Assembly: GCF_013386115.1 (NCBI RefSeq)
Contig: NZ_JACAOR010000005.1
Location: 350,543 to 414,542, forward strand
Length of the DNA stretch: 64,000 bases
Source: Pseudomonas gingeri
GTDB lineage: Bacteria > Pseudomonadota > Gammaproteobacteria > Pseudomonadales > Pseudomonadaceae
Direction of reading: 5' to 3'
Part shown: positions 32,687 to 42,602 of the stretch, piece by piece
How the letters are laid out: every line of letters starts with the position of its first letter
Position numbering within the stretch: the first letter of the stretch is position 1
Notes under the pieces: generated by a model
What the model was told of the DNA's origin: nothing
The model's database searches: none
Seen by the model: only the letters and a program-made list of their open reading frames with translations
Position numbers and translations under genes: made by a program

Positions 32687-35434
32687 ATGACTGATCTGTC
32701 CCGTATGCAAGGTCCCATGGGGCCTGCCATACCTGCACTCGAAGGACGTTTCTACCGACCGCCATTGCCCGAGGGTTATGTGTTGCGGCCGCGCCTGTGC
32801 GAGCGCTTGAGTGCCGGGCTGGAAGGTCGTCTGCTGCTGGTCAGTGCCCCGGCCGGTTTTGGCAAGAGTTCGCTGGCGGTGGAGTTTTGCCAGAGCCTGC
32901 CCGGGTACTGGCAGAGCCTGTGGCTGGGGCTCAGTTCACGGGACAGTGATCCCGGACGTTTTCTCGAACGCCTGCTCGATGGCCTCCAGCAGTACTTCCC
33001 GCACCTTGGCGGCCAGGCGCTGGGGCTGTTGAAAATGCGCCAGCGGCACCAGCCGTTTGCCTTCGAAGAGTGGCTGGATGGGCTGCTCGACGAGCTGGCG
33101 GTGCATCTGTCGGCCAGCACGCCGTTGTTGCTGGTGCTGGATGATTACCATCTGGCCCAGGGCCCGGTTCTGGATCGTTGCCTGCAGTTTTTCCTCAATC
33201 ACCTGCCCGCCGGATTGCTGGTGCTGGTCACCAGCCGGCAACGCCCCGAGTGGCACCTGGCGCGCCTGCGCCTGTCGCGGCAACTGCTCGAGTTGAACGA
33301 GCAGGACCTGCGGTTGACCCTCGGCGAATCCATGGCCCTGTTCGACCGCCACAGCAGCTCGTTGCGTGGCGAAGCCCTGCAGACCCTGATCGAGCGCAGC
33401 GAAGGCTGGGTCGCCGGGTTGCGTTTCTGGTTGCTGGCGGCGGCGCAGGCCACTGACGACAACACCTTGCCCCAGGTCCTGCACGGCGGTGAAGGGCTGA
33501 TCCGCGACTACCTGCTGGAAGAGGTGATCGACTTCCTGCCGGCGCATGTCCAGGCGTTCCTCTACGACACCGCCCCCCAGGAGCGGTTTTGCAGCGAGCT
33601 GTGCGACGCCATCCGCGAATCCCACGACAGTGCGCAGATCCTCGACTACCTGCAATCCCATCAGGTGTTCCTGGTGCCGCTGGACGAGCACGGCCGCTGG
33701 TTTCGCTATCACCACCTGTTTTCCGACCTGCTGCGCACTCGTCCCGCGACCAATACCCTGGTCCCGACCGCCAGCCTGCATTTGCGCGCCTGCCGCTGGT
33801 TCAGTGCTCAGGGCCTGCTGGATGAAGCGGTGGAGCAGGCGTTGCGCGCCGGTCACCTGGATGTGGCGGCCAACCTGGTGCAGAACCTGTCCGAAGAACA
33901 ACTGCTGGCCGAGCAGAATGTCGGCATGCTGCTGCGCTGGAAGATGGACCTGCCCGACAGCCTGCTGATCAGCTCGCCACGGTTGATCGTCCTGTATGCC
34001 TGGGCGTTGGGCCTGGCCTGCCAGCTGGATGCGGCGCAGGAACTGGCCAGTCACCTGAGCAACTTCCTTCCGGCGCCCTCGGCCACGGCGCAGAAATCCA
34101 TGCTGGCCCAGTGGCTGGCCTTGAGCGGCATCATTGCCCGGGGGCGCGGCGACCGCGAACTGACCCTGGCCTATTGCGGCGAAGCCTTGCTCAGCCTGCC
34201 CCACAAGCGCTACGGCCAGCGCCTGGTATGCCTGTCGACATTGTCCAACCTGGCGATCGCCGAGGGTGACCTGTGGCGTGCACGGGCGCTGAACCGTGAG
34301 TCGCTGGAGCTGGCCCAGCGGGTCGGCAACCCGCTGTTCGAGGCGTTGGCCCATTACGATCGGGCACGGGTGCTGCAGGCGCGCGGCGAAGTGCTGCGGG
34401 CGCTGGATGAAGTCCGCCAGGGCTTGCAGCGCCTGGAGGGCCTGCCCGCGCAACGCCTGTATGCGGCGCGGGCACGTCTGACCTTGTACGAAGGTTATCT
34501 GCTGAACCTGCGCCTGCAACCTGAAGCCGGGCGCCAGCGCCTGCTGGCCGGGTTGCATGAAGCGCGGGCCTGCCGCGATATCAGTGTCCTGGTGGGGCAC
34601 TGCGTGATCGCCAACCAGGAGGGCCGCAACGGCGAGTTCGCCAAGGCCTTTGCCGAGCTCGCCGAAGCCGAACGGCTGATGCATATCTGGGATGTCCCGC
34701 CGATCTATTACCTGGCGATGATCACCCTGGTGAAATGCGAGCTGTGGCTGGCACAGGGGCGGGTCGACCTGGCTGAAGCCTGGCTCGGGCGCCTGGGGCA
34801 GACCTACAACGGCGAGCAGGCGGCTGCCGCTCCCGAGTTCCATCCGCAACTGCCGGCACATATCGAGTTGCAACAGGCACAGCTCGAGGCGCTCCAGGGC
34901 AAGCCCGAGGCTGCCCGGCAACGCTTGCTCAAACTGGTGGAGCAGGGCCAGGCCAGCGGCGGGCAACTGCTGAGCATGCTGGCCTGGAACCAGCTGGTGA
35001 TGCTGGAGTTGGCCGGGTCAAGGGAGGCTCGGGCCCGTTCGCTGTTTGCCCGTGCCGTGGAAGCGACCACCGGTGGCGCCCTGCTGCCGTTCCAGGCCTT
35101 GGCCACGGCCCATCCGGACTGGATGCGCGAGCAACTGTTGCTGGGGCCCGATACGCCCCTGCGCCAGAGCCTGCTGGAACTGCTGCCGGCGCAAACCGTG
35201 CGCGAGCCGGTGGAAAGCCTGCCGCACAGTGAGCACCTGAGTACCCGCGAACTGGCCGTCCTGCACTTGATTGCCCAGGGTTGCTCGAACCAGGAAATCA
35301 GCGACCAGCTGTTTATTTCCCTGCACACCGTGAAAACCCACGCCAGCCATATCAACAGCAAGCTGGGGGTGGAGCGCCGTACCCAGGCCGTGGCGCGGGC
35401 GCAGGAGCTGGGGCTGCTGGGCGAGCCGCGCTGA
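32687..35434 (+). CDS. MalT-like LuxR-family ATP-dependent transcriptional regulator
   Basis: This 915-residue signal-transduction ATPase has Walker A APAGFGKSS (about residue 54) and Walker B LLLVLDDYH. A long helical TPR-like middle (about 380-840) and a C-terminal LuxR helix-turn-helix (LSTRELAVLHLIAQGCSNQEISDQL, about 845-910) follow. MalT-type proteins oligomerise with ATP and an inducer and activate promoters. By position it should control the acyl-CoA ligase/DUF1302/DUF1329 genes. ATG 32687 gives the best fit; an in-frame ATG at 32648 lacks a ribosome binding site. Confidence 0.92.
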   Translation: MTDLSRMQGPMGPAIPALEGRFYRPPLPEGYVLRPRLCERLSAGLEGRLLLVSAPAGFGKSSLAVEFCQSLPGYWQSLWLGLSSRDSDPGRFLERLLDGLQQYFPHLGGQALGLLKMRQRHQPFAFEEWLDGLLDELAVHLSASTPLLLVLDDYHLAQGPVLDRCLQFFLNHLPAGLLVLVTSRQRPEWHLARLRLSRQLLELNEQDLRLTLGESMALFDRHSSSLRGEALQTLIERSEGWVAGLRFWLLAAAQATDDNTLPQVLHGGEGLIRDYLLEEVIDFLPAHVQAFLYDTAPQERFCSELCDAIRESHDSAQILDYLQSHQVFLVPLDEHGRWFRYHHLFSDLLRTRPATNTLVPTASLHLRACRWFSAQGLLDEAVEQALRAGHLDVAANLVQNLSEEQLLAEQNVGMLLRWKMDLPDSLLISSPRLIVLYAWALGLACQLDAAQELASHLSNFLPAPSATAQKSMLAQWLALSGIIARGRGDRELTLAYCGEALLSLPHKRYGQRLVCLSTLSNLAIAEGDLWRARALNRESLELAQRVGNPLFEALAHYDRARVLQARGEVLRALDEVRQGLQRLEGLPAQRLYAARARLTLYEGYLLNLRLQPEAGRQRLLAGLHEARACRDISVLVGHCVIANQEGRNGEFAKAFAELAEAERLMHIWDVPPIYYLAMITLVKCELWLAQGRVDLAEAWLGRLGQTYNGEQAAAAPEFHPQLPAHIELQQAQLEALQGKPEAARQRLLKLVEQGQASGGQLLSMLAWNQLVMLELAGSREARARSLFARAVEATTGGALLPFQALATAHPDWMREQLLLGPDTPLRQSLLELLPAQTVREPVESLPHSEHLSTRELAVLHLIAQGCSNQEISDQLFISLHTVKTHASHINSKLGVERRTQAVARAQELGLLGEPR

Positions 35435-35647
35435 CAGTCTGCGTGACACCTGCGGTCCGGCTGGCAGACCGGTGAAGAATCCCTCCGGCAGGGGTGGCTA
35501 TATGCCTTGTCTGCGCTATAACCAATACACGCCTGAGCTTTCTTGCTGTGCCTTGAGTACGCGGCATGTCCTGTGTCGGCTTGAGGGTAGGGGGCCTATC
35601 AGTGCTCTTTGGTCGTGAATCACAAGGGAATTGCCTGGGAGCAAGGA

Positions 35648-37342
35648 ATGCGCGAGATCACCTTCAGCCCCGCTCCGGTCGTCTTGATCGTCGATGACCA
35701 GAAGACGGATGCGCTCATTCTCAGCGAGTCGGTGCGGGACCTGGCGCAGGTGTATGTTGCTACCAGCGGCGAAGAAGCCTTGCGCGTGGCCCGTCAGTGT
35801 CGCCCGGATGTGGTCCTGCTCGATATCGAGATGCCCGGCATGAACGGCTTCGAGGTCTGCAAGGAACTCAAGGCCGACCCCAAGCTGTCCGACGCCGCGG
35901 TGATTTTCGTCACCTCCCATGCCCAGGCCGACTATGAGCTCCAGGCCCTGGGCTACGGGGGGATCGACTTTATCCAGAAACCCCTGAACCTGCCGGTGGC
36001 CAGGGCCCATATCAATGCTCATATCACCCTGCGCAACGAAGCCAAGCGCCTGGCCAATCATGACGCCCTGACCGGCCTGCCCAACCGCATGCTGCTGCAG
36101 GACCGGGCCGAGCAGGCCCTGAAAATGGCCCGGCGCAATCATGGGCGGCTGGCGATGCTGTTGCTGGACCTGGACAACTTCAAGGCCATCAACGACTCCA
36201 TGGGGCACTCGGTCGGCGACCAGATGCTCAAGTATGTCGCCACGCGCCTGTCGATGATCCTGCGCGGCATGGATACGCTGAGCCGGCAGGGCGGCGACGA
36301 GTTCATCATCCTGCTGTCGGAGGTGGACGGTTTCGAGGCCGTGGGCGATTTCGCCGAACAGGTGCTGACCACCATCTCCAGCCCGTTTTCGTTGCAGGGC
36401 AACCGCTATGACCTGAGCGCGAGCATCGGTATCGGGGTCTTCCCGGAGGACAGCGACGACCTGGAGTCACTGTACCGTCACGCCGATGCCGCGATGTACC
36501 AGGCCAAGCAGGCCGGGCGTAACTGCTACCAGTTCTTTTCCCCGGCCATCGAAAGTGGCATGCGCGCCCGGCACCTGCTTGAGCGGCATATGCGCGAGGC
36601 CATCGAAGACGGGGTGTTCGAGGTCTTCTACCAGGCCAAGGTCGATGCCCGCGAGCACCGCGTGGTCGGCATGGAGGCGCTGATCCGCTGGCACGACGGC
36701 AATGGCAACCTGGTGCCGCCGGCGGACTTCATTCCCCTGGCCGAGGAAACCGGGCTGATCATTCCCATCGGTAAGTACGTGCTGCTCCAGGCCTGCAAGG
36801 ACACCCGCAAACTCCACGAACTGGGCCACCCGATCTGCGTCAGTGTGAACATCAGCGTTGTGCAGTTTCGCGAAGAGTCGTTCCTCGGCATGGTCAAGGG
36901 CATCCTGCTCGACTCCGGCCTGGCGCCGCAGTGGCTGGAACTGGAGATCACCGAGGGGGTGCTGGCCCGGGATATCGACAACGCCCGCGAAACCCTGGTG
37001 GCACTCAAGGCCCTGGGTGTGCACGTGGCGATCGACGATTTCGGCACGGGTTATTCGAGCCTGGCCTATCTCAAGCGCTTTCCCATCGATGTCCTGAAGA
37101 TCGACCAGAGCTTTGTGCGCGACATGCTCACCGACAAGAGCGACCTGGCCATCGTCGAGGCGATCATCAAGCTGGGGCAGGCCCTGGGCCTGGAACTCGT
37201 CGCCGAAGGCGTGGAGACCCGGGAGCAGGCTGACCTGCTGCTGGAACACGGTTGCCGGATCATGCAGGGCTATCTCTACTGCCGGCCGGTTCCGTTTGCC
37301 CGGATCTGCGACGTGTTGTCCGCCTGGCCGCAAACGCCATGA
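35648..37342 (+). CDS. Response regulator with GGDEF and EAL domains (c-di-GMP turnover)
   Basis: This 564-residue protein has an N-terminal receiver with phospho-acceptor D59 (VVLLDIEMPGMNG). A GGDEF domain follows with an intact GGDEF motif (215-219) and an RxxD inhibitory site (RGMD) five residues before it, then an EAL domain with EAL (343-345), ELEITEG and DDFGTGYSS. Both cyclase and phosphodiesterase motifs are intact, so it could make and break c-di-GMP. The next gene, 73 bp downstream, is a hybrid kinase with an HPt domain, the likely phosphodonor. The ATG is preceded by GGGAG; a TTG 13 codons earlier is less likely. Confidence 0.93.
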   Translation: MREITFSPAPVVLIVDDQKTDALILSESVRDLAQVYVATSGEEALRVARQCRPDVVLLDIEMPGMNGFEVCKELKADPKLSDAAVIFVTSHAQADYELQALGYGGIDFIQKPLNLPVARAHINAHITLRNEAKRLANHDALTGLPNRMLLQDRAEQALKMARRNHGRLAMLLLDLDNFKAINDSMGHSVGDQMLKYVATRLSMILRGMDTLSRQGGDEFIILLSEVDGFEAVGDFAEQVLTTISSPFSLQGNRYDLSASIGIGVFPEDSDDLESLYRHADAAMYQAKQAGRNCYQFFSPAIESGMRARHLLERHMREAIEDGVFEVFYQAKVDAREHRVVGMEALIRWHDGNGNLVPPADFIPLAEETGLIIPIGKYVLLQACKDTRKLHELGHPICVSVNISVVQFREESFLGMVKGILLDSGLAPQWLELEITEGVLARDIDNARETLVALKALGVHVAIDDFGTGYSSLAYLKRFPIDVLKIDQSFVRDMLTDKSDLAIVEAIIKLGQALGLELVAEGVETREQADLLLEHGCRIMQGYLYCRPVPFARICDVLSAWPQTP

Positions 37343-37415
37343 GCGCATGGGCCGCGATTGTCGATCAGCGATATCCCGGCCTTCGGGATCACCGTAGTCA
37401 TCAAGGGAGCCTGCG

Positions 37416-40400
37416 TTGAAACGAGCCAGCCTGTATGCCCTGAATGGACGTGTCGTGTTGCTCCTGGCCCTCGGGCTGGTGGCGACTATCGTGGGCTGCC
37501 TGATCCTGCAGCACAGCAACGAGCAGCGCACCCGCGAGGCCCTCGGTGCCGCCGCCGAAAGCGCGGTGCAGTCGGTGGCCAGCCGGCTGCAGTTGTACCA
37601 GTACGGCCTGCGCGGCACCCGCGGCGCGGTTGTCACCGCCGGCGAGGACGGTATTACCCGCGAGACGTTCCATCGCTACAGCCTGATGCGCGACGTGCCG
37701 CGGGAGTTTCCCGGTGCCCGCGGATTCGGTTTTATCCGCCTGGTGCGGGTGCAGGACCTCGATGAATTCCTGCGACGCGCCCGTGCCGACGGTGCCCCGG
37801 ACTTCAGCATTCGCCAGTTCGCGCCACACGAGGGCGACCTGTATGTCATCCAGTACCTGGAACCCGGCACCGGGCAGGCACCGGCGTTCGGCCTGGATAT
37901 CGCCTCGCAGCCTGACCGGGCCGAGGCGGCGCGGATGGCCGCGCGGACCGGGGAGGTGCGCCTCACCTCGCCGATCACCCTGGTACAGGCAGTGGGCAAG
38001 CCACAACAATCCTTCCTGATCCTGCTGCCGATCTATAAAAGTGGTGTCGTGCCGCAAAACGAGGCCGAGAGGGCGGCAGCGCTTGTCGGCTGGAGCTATG
38101 CGCCGTTGCTGATCGAGAGCGTCCTGGCCGGCCTGATCCCGGAAAGCGAGGCGGTGAACCTGCGGCTCAGGGACATCACCGGGCCAGGGCCGGCGGTGCA
38201 GTTCTACCAGACGCTTCACGAGGCGGACGTGCAGCCGACCGGGCTGCTTACCCACACCGTGGAGCGGGAGGTCTATGGGCGGCGCTGGCAGATCGAACTG
38301 GAGGCCCTGCCTCTGTTCGTGCAGCGCCTGCATCTGCTATCGCCGACGATGGTGTTTGCCCTCGGCGTGCTGGCAACCCTGCTGGTGGCGGCGCTGGCCG
38401 CCATTGCCGGGGTCAGTTCCCAGCGCCGCCTGCAGGTGATCGCCGAACAGGGGCGCCTGGCCTCGATCGTCGAGAGCTCGGCCGACGCGATCATCGGTAC
38501 GACCCTGCAGGGTGTGGTGACCAGCTGGAACCGCGGTGCGCAGACGCTGTTGGGGTATACCGCCGCGGAAGCGGTGGGGCGGCCGCTGGTGGAACTGATC
38601 GTACCGTCCGAACTGGCTTCGGAAGAGGTCGAGATCCTGGCGCGTATCGCCCGGGGCGAGACGATCACCAACTTCGATACCCTGCGGCGTTGCAAGGACG
38701 ATCGTCGCGTCAATGTCTCGGTGAATGTTTCGCCTATCTGCGATGCCGCTGGCCGGGTGAGCGGCGTCTCGAAGATCCTGCGCGATATCACCGCGCAGAA
38801 GGCCGCCGAGGCGCGGATTCTCGAACTCAACTCCAGCCTGGAAGAGCAGGTGGCGACGCGGACCGCGGAGTTGCGGCGGATCAACCTGCTGTTCAGCAGC
38901 GTGCTGCGTTCGGCCTCCGAGGTGTCGATCATCGCCACCGACCTGGATGGAGTAATCAGTGTATTCAACGAAGGTGCCGAGCACATGCTCGGCTATCGCG
39001 CCGAGGAAGTGCTGGGCAAGGCCACCCCGGCGATTCTTCACGTGGCCCAGGAAGTCATCGACCGTGGGGCCGAGCTCAGTGTGGAGTATGCGCAGGTCAT
39101 CGAAGGTTTCAGGGTCTTTGCCCACAAGCCGGAATTCGAACACTCGGAAACCCGCGAGTGGACCTATGTGCGCAAGGACGGCTCCCATGTCCCGGTGACC
39201 CTGGTGGTGACTTCCCTGCGCGACGACGAAGGGCAACTGACCGGCTACCTGGGCATCGCCGTCGATATCACCCAGCGCAAGGCGGCCGAGCACCAGTTGG
39301 AACTGAGCCTGCAGGCGACCCGGGTGATTCGCGACCAGTTGCTGATGGCCGCCGATGTCGCCGAACTGGGTATCTGGACCTGGACGCTGGCGGACAACAC
39401 GCTGCAGTGGAACGACCGCATGTTCGAGTTCTACAGCCAGCCGACGAGCTTGCGTGACAACGGGCTGAACTATGCCCACTGGTACGAGCGGGTCCACCCC
39501 GCGGACGTCGAGGCGGTGGCCGCGCAGTTGGCGGCGGCGGTGGCCGGGGAACGGGTCTATGACCCGATCTTCCGGCTGCAGGGGCCTGACGGTCGCATAC
39601 GCTTTATCCAGGCCGGTGCGCAGATCGAGCGTGATGAACAGGGGCGGGCGTTGCGGGTCACCGGTATCAACCGGGATATCACCACCCAGCGCGAGCTGGA
39701 GTCGCATCTGCTGCGGGCCAAGGACCGGGCCGACAGCGCCAGTGCGGCCAAGTCGTTCTTCCTGGCGAATATGAGCCATGAGATCCGCACACCGATGAAC
39801 GCGGTGCTGGGGATGCTGCAACTGGTGCAGCACACCGACCTCAATGCCCGTCAGCGCGACTACGTGGTCAAGGCCCAGACGGCGGCCAAGTCATTGCTGG
39901 GCCTGCTCAACGATATCCTCGACTACTCGAAGATCGAGGCCGGCAAACTGCGCCTGGATCCGCATCACTTCGAACTCGAACCGCTGATGCGCGACCTGGC
40001 GGTGGTCTTGGCGGGCAACCAGGGCAGCAAGGAGGTCGAGGTCATGTTCGACCTCGATTCCGACCTGCCCGGCAGTCTGGTGGGCGACAGCCTGCGCCTG
40101 CAACAAGTGTTGATCAACCTGGCGGGCAATGCCCTGAAGTTCACCCAGCAGGGGCAGGTGGTGGTCAGTGTCCGGCAACTGAAACGGTTCGAGGACATGG
40201 TGAAGTTGCGGATCGAAGTGTGCGATACCGGCATCGGGATCAGCACCGAGCAGCTGCAGCGCATCTTCGACGGTTTCACCCAGGCCGAAGCCTCGACCAC
40301 CCGCCGGTTCGGCGGCACCGGGCTGGGCCTGGTGATCTGCAAGCGGCTGGTAGGCCTGATGGGCGGCGAGTTGCAGGTCGAGAGTGAAGTGGGCGTCGGC

Positions 40401-41741
40401 AGCCGGTTCTGGTTCGATATCAGCCTGGAGGTGGCCCGTGAGGAACCGCTGCGGTTGTCGTGCCCCGGTGTCGATTCGGCGATGCGCCTGCTGGTGGCCG
40501 ACGACAACTCGATGGCCTGTGAACTGTTGCTGCGTACCGTGCGCTCCCTGGGCTGGACGGCGGACACGGTGAGTGGCGGCACACTGGCGGTCGAAGGCGT
40601 GCGCAAGGCGCAACTGCGCGGCGAACCCTACGACGTGGTGCTGATGGACTGGCGCATGCCGGACATGGACGGCCTCAGCGCCGCCCGGCTGATCAGTCTG
40701 CAGGAGCAGGCCGTGCCGCCGCCGATGGTGATCATGATCACCGCCTATGGGCGTGAAGTCCTGGCGGATGTGCACCATGAGGGCGATGCCCCCTTCGTGG
40801 GCTTCCTCACCAAGCCGGTGACGCCCCGGCAGTTGGCCGATGCGGTCCAGCGTGCCTTCAGCGTGAGTGAACCGCCTGTGCAGGACTTGCCGGTAGCCCG
40901 CTCCCGGCGCCTGGCCGACATGCGCCTGCTGGTGGTGGAGGACAACGCCCTCAATCGCCAGGTCGCCGATGAGCTGCTGAGAGGCGAGGGGGCCCAGGTC
41001 AGCCTGGCGGAAGGCGGGCTGGAGGGGGTGAGCATGGTCCTCTCGGCCTCGACGCCGTTCGATGCGGTGCTGATGGATATCCAGATGCCGGATATCGATG
41101 GCATGGAGGCCACGCGACACATCCGCCGGCACCCGCAGTTCGCCCTGTTGCCGATCCTGGCGATGACCGCCAACGCGTCCAACAGCGACCGCGAAGCCTG
41201 CCTGGCGGCGGGGATGAACGACCATGTGAGCAAGCCTATCGATCTGGAAGAACTGGTGCTGGCCTTGCGCATCCAGACCGGACGCGAAGCGCCCCGGCCG
41301 CTGACGATGAGCGAGGCGCCGGAGGCTTCGACGGAGACGGTGATCGAACCGCGTCAGTCGATCATGAGCCGCTTCGGCGGCAACTTCGAGCTGATCTGCA
41401 CCGTGTTGTACAGCTTTGGCACGGAGCTGGAAAAACAGTTGGCGTTGCTCCCCGCTCATCTGCAGGACCGTGACGGGCCGGCGGTGGCAGCCGTGTTGCA
41501 CGCGATCAAGGGCAGTTCCGGGACCATGGGGGCCCAGGCGCTGTCGGTGCGTGCCGGTGCCCTGGAGCGCGAGCTGTTGTATGGCGATGCGGCTGCCGTT
41601 GCCCGGGTGCTGGGCGATCCGCAATGGCTGCCCGAACTCAAGGAACTGCTGACGCGCAGTGTCGAGCAGTTGCAGGCGGCATTTGGCGCGGGAGGGCGTG
41701 GCGACGCGTCCCGGGACGTGGCGGCCGGGCCGTTTTCTTGA
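37416..41741 (+). CDS. CHASE-PAS hybrid sensor histidine kinase with two receivers and HPt
   Basis: This 1441-residue membrane kinase has TM1 (about 13-33), a periplasmic CHASE domain (RGTRGAVVTAGEDGITRETF), TM2 (about 308-330) and three PAS modules (about 347, 488 and 642 on). HisKA His788 (MSHEIRTP), an HATPase with ICDTG-like CDTGIGIS and RRFGGTGLGL, receivers with D1078 and D1221, and an HPt with H1362 (HAIKGSSG) follow. The complete phosphorelay can pass phosphate to the c-di-GMP regulator encoded just upstream. The start codon is TTG, supported by AAGGGAG seven bases upstream. Confidence 0.94.
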   Translation: MKRASLYALNGRVVLLLALGLVATIVGCLILQHSNEQRTREALGAAAESAVQSVASRLQLYQYGLRGTRGAVVTAGEDGITRETFHRYSLMRDVPREFPGARGFGFIRLVRVQDLDEFLRRARADGAPDFSIRQFAPHEGDLYVIQYLEPGTGQAPAFGLDIASQPDRAEAARMAARTGEVRLTSPITLVQAVGKPQQSFLILLPIYKSGVVPQNEAERAAALVGWSYAPLLIESVLAGLIPESEAVNLRLRDITGPGPAVQFYQTLHEADVQPTGLLTHTVEREVYGRRWQIELEALPLFVQRLHLLSPTMVFALGVLATLLVAALAAIAGVSSQRRLQVIAEQGRLASIVESSADAIIGTTLQGVVTSWNRGAQTLLGYTAAEAVGRPLVELIVPSELASEEVEILARIARGETITNFDTLRRCKDDRRVNVSVNVSPICDAAGRVSGVSKILRDITAQKAAEARILELNSSLEEQVATRTAELRRINLLFSSVLRSASEVSIIATDLDGVISVFNEGAEHMLGYRAEEVLGKATPAILHVAQEVIDRGAELSVEYAQVIEGFRVFAHKPEFEHSETREWTYVRKDGSHVPVTLVVTSLRDDEGQLTGYLGIAVDITQRKAAEHQLELSLQATRVIRDQLLMAADVAELGIWTWTLADNTLQWNDRMFEFYSQPTSLRDNGLNYAHWYERVHPADVEAVAAQLAAAVAGERVYDPIFRLQGPDGRIRFIQAGAQIERDEQGRALRVTGINRDITTQRELESHLLRAKDRADSASAAKSFFLANMSHEIRTPMNAVLGMLQLVQHTDLNARQRDYVVKAQTAAKSLLGLLNDILDYSKIEAGKLRLDPHHFELEPLMRDLAVVLAGNQGSKEVEVMFDLDSDLPGSLVGDSLRLQQVLINLAGNALKFTQQGQVVVSVRQLKRFEDMVKLRIEVCDTGIGISTEQLQRIFDGFTQAEASTTRRFGGTGLGLVICKRLVGLMGGELQVESEVGVGSRFWFDISLEVAREEPLRLSCPGVDSAMRLLVADDNSMACELLLRTVRSLGWTADTVSGGTLAVEGVRKAQLRGEPYDVVLMDWRMPDMDGLSAARLISLQEQAVPPPMVIMITAYGREVLADVHHEGDAPFVGFLTKPVTPRQLADAVQRAFSVSEPPVQDLPVARSRRLADMRLLVVEDNALNRQVADELLRGEGAQVSLAEGGLEGVSMVLSASTPFDAVLMDIQMPDIDGMEATRHIRRHPQFALLPILAMTANASNSDREACLAAGMNDHVSKPIDLEELVLALRIQTGREAPRPLTMSEAPEASTETVIEPRQSIMSRFGGNFELICTVLYSFGTELEKQLALLPAHLQDRDGPAVAAVLHAIKGSSGTMGAQALSVRAGALERELLYGDAAAVARVLGDPQWLPELKELLTRSVEQLQAAFGAGGRGDASRDVAAGPFS

Positions 41742-41860
41742 TGGGGCCGGGAGCGGCCCTTATACTTTTCGCGATGCGGCCCTTGTCGGTCCGGATGCTT
41801 CGGCGCCTGGACCGCTCAGGGGTTTTTTATTGCCTGACCCGCTTATTGCAGGAACTCCTC

Positions 41861-42505
41861 ATGGACCTCGCAAAACCCGCGCTGATCCGCGAAACCTTCC
41901 CTGTCGGCCCGTTGCAATGCAACTGCACGATCATTGGCGACCCGATCACGAAAAAGGCCATCGTCGTCGATCCGGGGGGCAATCACGAATTGATCCTGGC
42001 CCGGCTCGAGGCCCTGGGCCTGAAGGTCGTCAGCATCATCCACACCCATGCGCACCTGGATCATTTCCTGGCCTCCGGACAACTGAAGGAGAAGACCGGC
42101 GCCACCCTGCACCTGCACAAGGACGACCAGTTCCTCTGGGACAACCTGGAGATGCAATGCAGCCTGTTCGGCGTGCCCTACACGCCGGTGCCGTCGCCGG
42201 ACCGATGGCTGGCCGATGACGAGGAACTGGCCTGTGGCTGTGGCGTGGCCCTGCATACGCCGGGACATACGCCCGGTTCCATGAGCTTCTGGTTTTCCGA
42301 GGCTAGACTGTTGATTGCCGGCGACACCCTGTTCCGTCGTGGTGTCGGGCGCACGGACCTGTGGGGTGGTGACCAGGCGACCATCGTGCGTTCGATCAAG
42401 CAGCGCCTGTATACGCTGGACGAGGAGGCGACGGTGGTGACCGGACATGGTCCCGATACCCGGTTGGGTGACGAGATGCGTGAAAATCCGTTTGTTCGCG
42501 CCTGA
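41861..42505 (+). CDS. MBL-fold metallo-hydrolase (glyoxalase II-like)
   Basis: This 214-residue protein has the metallo-beta-lactamase zinc motif THAHLDH, later ligand His in TPGHTPGS, Asp in IAGDTLF and His in GHGPDT. It belongs to the small glyoxalase II-like hydrolases (YcbL type) that act on thioesters such as S-lactoylglutathione, but the substrate is not certain. The ATG follows AGGAACT. A weak promoter (CTTATACTTTT) may lie in the 119-bp gap after the kinase gene. Confidence 0.92.
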   Translation: MDLAKPALIRETFPVGPLQCNCTIIGDPITKKAIVVDPGGNHELILARLEALGLKVVSIIHTHAHLDHFLASGQLKEKTGATLHLHKDDQFLWDNLEMQCSLFGVPYTPVPSPDRWLADDEELACGCGVALHTPGHTPGSMSFWFSEARLLIAGDTLFRRGVGRTDLWGGDQATIVRSIKQRLYTLDEEATVVTGHGPDTRLGDEMRENPFVRA

Positions 42506-42602
42506 CAGGTTTCATGGAATTTTTACCGTCTGTCGTGTTCCAACGCCAGCAACGGTCTATCGCCAACGGCCTTTGCACCCCAAATGAGTAGGAGCTAGAT
42601 CC

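Noticed and set aside
32936..34966. A 676-codon frame antisense to the MalT-like regulator
   Set aside because: Glutamine/glycine-rich product without recognisable domains, fully covered by the regulator with its Walker and LuxR motifs.
41742..41770. GGGCC/GGCCC hairpin after the hybrid kinase as a terminator
   Set aside because: The stem is only about 5 bp with an imperfect T stretch, too weak to list as a terminator.
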